64,000 nt of DNA from Symbiodinium natans (lineage: Eukaryota > Sar > Dinophyceae > Suessiales > Symbiodiniaceae). Positions 60,895 to 64,000 of this stretch are shown here, piece after piece. The first letter of the stretch is position 1, and the number at the start of each line of letters is the position of its first letter. Position numbers and translations under genes: made by a program. The notes beneath the pieces are model-generated. The model saw nothing but the letters and a program-made list of their open reading frames with translations, did no database searches and was not told where the DNA came from. Location of the stretch: assembly GCA_905221605.1 (NCBI GenBank), contig CAJNDS010001335.1, positions 980,438 through 1,044,437 of the forward strand, in the 5' to 3' direction.

Positions 60895-61327
60895 ACCCCA
60901 AACCCCAAACCCCAAACCCCAAACCCCAAACCCCAAACCCCAAACCCCAAACCCCAAACCCCACACCCCACACCCCACACCCCACACCCCACACCCCACA
61001 CCCCAAACCCCAAGACTTCAAGTCCGTGTCAACCCCAAACCCCAAACCCCAAACCCCAAACCCCCAAACCCCAAACCCCAAAAACCCAAACCCCAAACCC
61101 CAAACCCCAAAACCCCAACCCCAAGCCCAACCCCAAGCCCCAAGCCCCAGCCCCAAACCCAAAGCCCAAAGCCCAAGCCCCAAGCCCCAAGCCCCAAGCC
61201 CCAAGCCCCAAGCCCCAAGCCCCAAGCCCCAAGCCCCAAGCCCCAAGCCCCAAGCCCCAAACCCCAAACCCCAAAACCCAAAACCCAAACCCAAAACCCA
61301 AACCCCTAACCCCAAACCCCAAACCCT
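60895..61327 (-). repeat. CCCCAAA / CCCCACA / CCCCAAG array
   Basis: Blocks in order: CCCCAAA, CCCCACA (60960-61005), CCCCAAA, mixed octamers, CCCCAAG (61130-61258), CCCCAAA. Pro/Lys/Gln or Gly/Leu/Trp ORFs are artefacts. Confidence 0.95.
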
Positions 61328-61350
61328 AAACCATCTTAAGCCCCAAGCCC

Positions 61351-61434
61351 TTCATTCCCGACGACCTGGCAGGGGCCCTGGTGGATGCCGCGGTCCGACG
61401 CGCCTGCGGGCTGGTACTCAGGGAGCGACTGAAA
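61351..61434 (+). CDS. Exon candidate
   Basis: Frame FIPDDLAGALVDAAVRRACG, LVLRERLK, then GC. Strongly helical make-up. The acceptor may be CCCCAAG at 61341-61347. Confidence 0.42.
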
Positions 61435-61499
61435 GGCGCGGGGTTTACGGTTTAGGGTTTAGGGTTTTGGGACGCGCTTTCGAGGTGGTGGATTTGAGG

Positions 61500-61600
61500 T
61501 TCAGCTAAATCCCTAAACCCTCAACCCTAAACCCTAAACCCTAAATCCCTAAACCCCAAATCCCTAAATCCCTACACCCTAAACCCTAATTCTGGGGTTC
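61500..61600 (-). repeat. CCCTAAA/CCCTAAAT tract
   Basis: About 12 units. Confidence 0.85.
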
Positions 61601-61719
61601 AGGAGTATACGGCTCTGGGGGTGCAGGGTTCCAAGTCTCTAGAAATTTAAGCCTCATGGATTCTAAGGTGCAAGGGCTCTGGGAGGTTCTCTTAGGGTTT
61701 GTGATAGGCTCCATGGTTC

Positions 61720-61860
61720 TCTAGGGTTTGAAGGGTTTTGGGCGTTGAAGGTTTCAAGGGCTCCAGAGTTTGGAGGGCTTTGGGGTTTGGAGGGCTTTAG
61801 GGTCTGGAGGGCTTTTGGAGGGTTTTTGGAGGGTTTTTGGAGGGTTTTTCGGGTTCAGCT
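61720..61860 (+). repeat. GGGTTTTTGGA / GGAGGGCTTT tract
   Basis: Short repeats of GGAGGGTTTTT and TTTGGAGGGCTTT. Confidence 0.75.
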
Positions 61861-61879
61861 TGGGGGAGGGGGTTAGCAG

Positions 61880-62275
61880 ACCCACAACATTGTAAACCTT
61901 GAGCCCAAAGCACCCTGAAGCCCTTCACCCTAGAAGCCCCAAAACCCTGCACCCTACACCCCCAAACCCGACGTTCGGACCCTGCACCCCAAAACCCTCA
62001 ACCTCATGCAAGCCCCACATGAGAGGCCCCTGAAACCTCATAACCTTAAGGCCTCAAAACCCTGCAACCCTACAACCCTCAAACCCTAACCCGAAAACCC
62101 TAACACCCTAAAACCCTACAACCTCACAACCCCCAAAACCCTACAGCCCTAAAGCCTTCCAAGACCCTACAGCCCTAAACCCTAAACCCTAAATCCTAAA
62201 CTCTAAAGCCCTAAAACCCTAAACCCTAAACCCTAAACCCTAAACCCTAAACCCTAAACCCTAAACCCTAAATCA
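61880..62275 (-). repeat. Diverged CCCTAAA / AACCCTACA tract
   Basis: C-strand variants ending in about nine perfect CCCTAAA units (62215-62272). Confidence 0.82.
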
Positions 62276-62376
62276 GTTTTCGTCTGCGACTGCGACCAGA
62301 CGTTGTGACTGGGATGCAAGGTTCGAGTTGCGCGAGTTTAGAAGTTCATGGTGAAGGGCTTTCGAGTTTCAGGGTC

Positions 62377-62550
62377 TAGCCCTAAACCCTAAACCCTAAA
62401 CCCTAAACCCTAAACCCTAAACCCTAAACCCTAAACCCTAAACCCTAAACCCTAAACCCTAAACCCTAAACCCTAAACCCTAAACCCTAAACCCTAAACC
62501 CTAAACCCTAAACCCTGAACCCTGAACCCTAAACCCTAGACCCTAAACCT
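62377..62550 (-). repeat. CCCTAAA array
   Basis: About 24 units. Confidence 0.95.
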
Positions 62551-62694
62551 TGAGGGTTTGGGGTTTAGAGCTTCTAGGGTGTAGGCTGTACAGGACCCCT
62601 GGCAATCAAGGCCCGTGTGGTAGAGTCTTGAAAAACTCAAACCCAAACAAAACCCCAAAACGGCTTTGAGGACTTGTGGCTACGGTTTAGGGGT

Positions 62695-62795
62695 TAGGGG
62701 TTTAGGGTTTAGGGTTTAGGGTTTCGGGTTTCGGGTTTAGGGTTTAGGGTTTAGGGTTTAGGGTTTAGGGGTTAGGGGTTAGGGGTTAGGGGTTC
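62695..62795 (+). repeat. TTTAGGG array then GGGGTTA block
   Basis: Heptamers with TTTCGGG, ending in four GGGGTTA units. Confidence 0.9.
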
Positions 62796-62886
62796 AGAAC
62801 TGTCAGCAGAGTTTGGCCCCTAAGCTCTAAAACCCACCTGGTGGTTTAGGGCTTTGTCTGGTCCAGACAATAGCCCTAAAACCCTT

Positions 62887-62957
62887 GGGTTTAGGGTTTA
62901 GGGTTTAGGGTTTAGGGTTTAGGGTTTAGGGTTTAGGGTTTAGGGTTTAGGGTTTAA
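62887..62957 (+). repeat. TTTAGGG array
   Basis: Ten units. Confidence 0.93.
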
Positions 62958-63104
62958 AGCCTCAACCTAAGTTGCCCACCAATCCCTACATAAGGCGCAA
63001 CACCTGAGTAAAACCCGAAACCCCTGATCCCCGAACTCTAGACGCTATAAACGCTGTAAACCCCTACAGCCCCTAAACCCTAAATCCTAAAACCCTAAAC
63101 TGTA

Positions 63105-63299
63105 AGCCCTACACCCCCTAAACCCCCCTAAACCCCCTAAACCCCCTAAACCCCCTAAACCCCCTAAACCCCCTAAACCCCCTAAACCCCCTAAACCCCC
63201 CAAAACCCCCCAAAACCCCCCAAAACCCCCCAAAACCCCCCTCAACCCCCTAAACCCCCCAAAACCCCCCAAACCCCCCAAAACCCCCCAAACCCCCAA
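63105..63299 (-). repeat. CCCCCTAAA then CCCCCCAAAA array
   Basis: Nine nonamers CCCCCTAAA, then decamer CCCCCCAAAA units; the Gly-rich - strand ORF is an artefact. Confidence 0.93.
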
Positions 63300-63302
63300 A
63301 GG

Positions 63303-63402
63303 CCATCCCGGGCCCAGGTGGGGCGGCGTGGTCGCCGAAGATGGCGTTGAGGCCCTCGCCCCGCCGGCTGCACTTGCGCTGGGCGAGCTTCATCTCGTAG
63401 AG
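63303..63402 (-). CDS. Minus-strand exon candidate
   Basis: Read on -, the frame YEMKLAQRKCSRRGEGLNAI and FGDHAAPPGPGM is open across the whole GC-rich island between the CCCCCCAAAA array and a TTTAGGG array. The + reading ends in a stop at its right edge. Basic; family not recognised. Confidence 0.45.
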
Positions 63403-63495
63403 TTTAGGGTTTAGGGTTTGGGGTTTAGGGTTTGGGGTTTGGGATTTAGGGTTTAGGGTTTAGGGTTTAGGGTTTAGGGTTTAGGGTTTAGGGTT
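63403..63495 (+). repeat. TTTAGGG/TTTGGGG array
   Basis: About 13 units. Confidence 0.92.
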
Positions 63496-63517
63496 ACTAA
63501 GAACCAGGGGGCCTAGA

Positions 63518-63690
63518 TTCCTCCGGTTCCGGCTTTTCATCTTGGATTTCTCTAGCGGTCCCTGACCGTCACGGGTTCTGAAGATTCTTTTGCGGGGCCC
63601 TAAAAGGCCATTTGGCTTCCGGAATCTCTAGACTTCCTCGGTTTTGACTCTAAATCTTGGCTTTCCCTAGCGGTCCCTGGGCGTCACGGC
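63518..63690 (+). repeat. Imperfect direct repeat
   Basis: 63540-63573 (CATCTTGGATTTCTCTAGCGG...) recurs at 63655-63690 (AATCTTGGCTTTCCCTAGCGG...); CTAGCGGTCCCTG and CGTCACGG are shared. Confidence 0.65.
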
Positions 63691-63861
63691 TGAGTTATAC
63701 TGCATGCATGCACGTCAGGTGATTCCTTGTAAAGCAGGAGCTCTGCGCTAAAGCCCTATATGCCAAAGCCGCTAATCGCCCTACATCCCCACATCTGGAT
63801 TTCCCCTGAGTCCCAAACTCTAAGCCTCTTAGCCTTAACCGTAGACCCGGTTCAATCTCAG

Positions 63862-63966
63862 GACATGACGGGTCCTTTCCACCTGCTCCAGGAGAAGGTC
63901 CGCCGCTTGAAGATGGGCTTGGGAATAGGGATCTTCGGTGTTCGCGTTCAATGTCTAGAGATCTAA
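63862..63966 (+). CDS. Possible terminal exon
   Basis: AATCTCAG acceptor; frame DMTGPFHLLQEKVRRLKMGL, GIGIFGVRVQCLEI to TAA 63964-63966. Confidence 0.37.
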   Translation, partial: DMTGPFHLLQEKVRRLKMGLGIGIFGVRVQCLEI

Positions 63967-64000
63967 GGCATGGGGGGTTCTGGGTTTGCGGTTTAGGGGA

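Noticed and set aside
60700-61329. 209-codon Pro/Lys/Gln ORF, the longest in the window
   Set aside because: It is the translation of CCCCAAA/CCCCAAG repeats; only the short piece at 60751-60806 looks coding.
62272-62310. VFVCDCDQTL resembling HAD-phosphatase motif I (DxDxT)
   Set aside because: A stop codon follows at once, and the two other frames across the same exon candidate are open, one with a GT donor. The match is probably chance.

Overview
This window looks like nuclear DNA from a eukaryotic alga, most probably a dinoflagellate, on four grounds. First, the Arabidopsis-type telomeric heptamer TTTAGGG/CCCTAAA recurs as internal arrays on both strands from about 1.1 kb to the end. Second, no continuous ORF looks like a real gene; coding sequence lies in short exons (about 20-310 nt) set between the arrays. 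Third, the inferred introns begin with GC, GA or GG as often as GT and lie in an AG|G context at both ends, as reported for dinoflagellates. Fourth, several families of short palindromic MITE-like elements are scattered through the introns. The species cannot be named. I found no rRNA, tRNA, CRISPR array or spliced-leader sequence.

Two genes are recognisable by family. A glutaredoxin-like gene (DUF836 type) runs on the + strand through exons at 20218-24889; its CxxC motif, IPVFHID strand and AKHRLT motif sit on separate exons, and reading frame is kept across every junction. A RING-finger plus TRAF-type zinc-finger gene runs on the + strand through eight phase-matched exons at 44235-49560 and ends in an exon rich in Cys/His. 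The introns of both genes contain telomeric-type arrays.

Other coding material is inferred from open frames flanked by plausible AG acceptors and from phase matching. It comprises a long microexon chain of unknown function (1186-12860), smaller chains at 27605-30088, 37017-38258, 50074-50382, 54531-54922 and 56621-57493, and many isolated exon candidates. Two candidates are on the - strand (17789-18018 and 63303-63402). In GC-rich DNA more than one frame is often open, so these are weaker than the two family matches.

Layout: 0-1.1 kb palindromic and simple repeats; 1.1-13.2 kb long microexon gene; 13.5-18.7 kb MITEs, a 1.3-kb composite repeat, a triplicated exon piece and an OTU-like ORF; 19-25 kb glutaredoxin-like gene; 25-30 kb elements and a second exon chain; 30-32.2 kb array-free block with a broken ORF and a 90-base C tract; 32-44 kb mixed exons, a GGGCCA array and a second composite repeat; 44-50 kb RING/TRAF gene; 50-64 kb further exons, MITEs and variant telomeric arrays. 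The most unusual feature is telomeric-type DNA acting as bulk intron filler: it lies inside MITEs, between copies of a duplicated exon piece, and at predicted splice sites.
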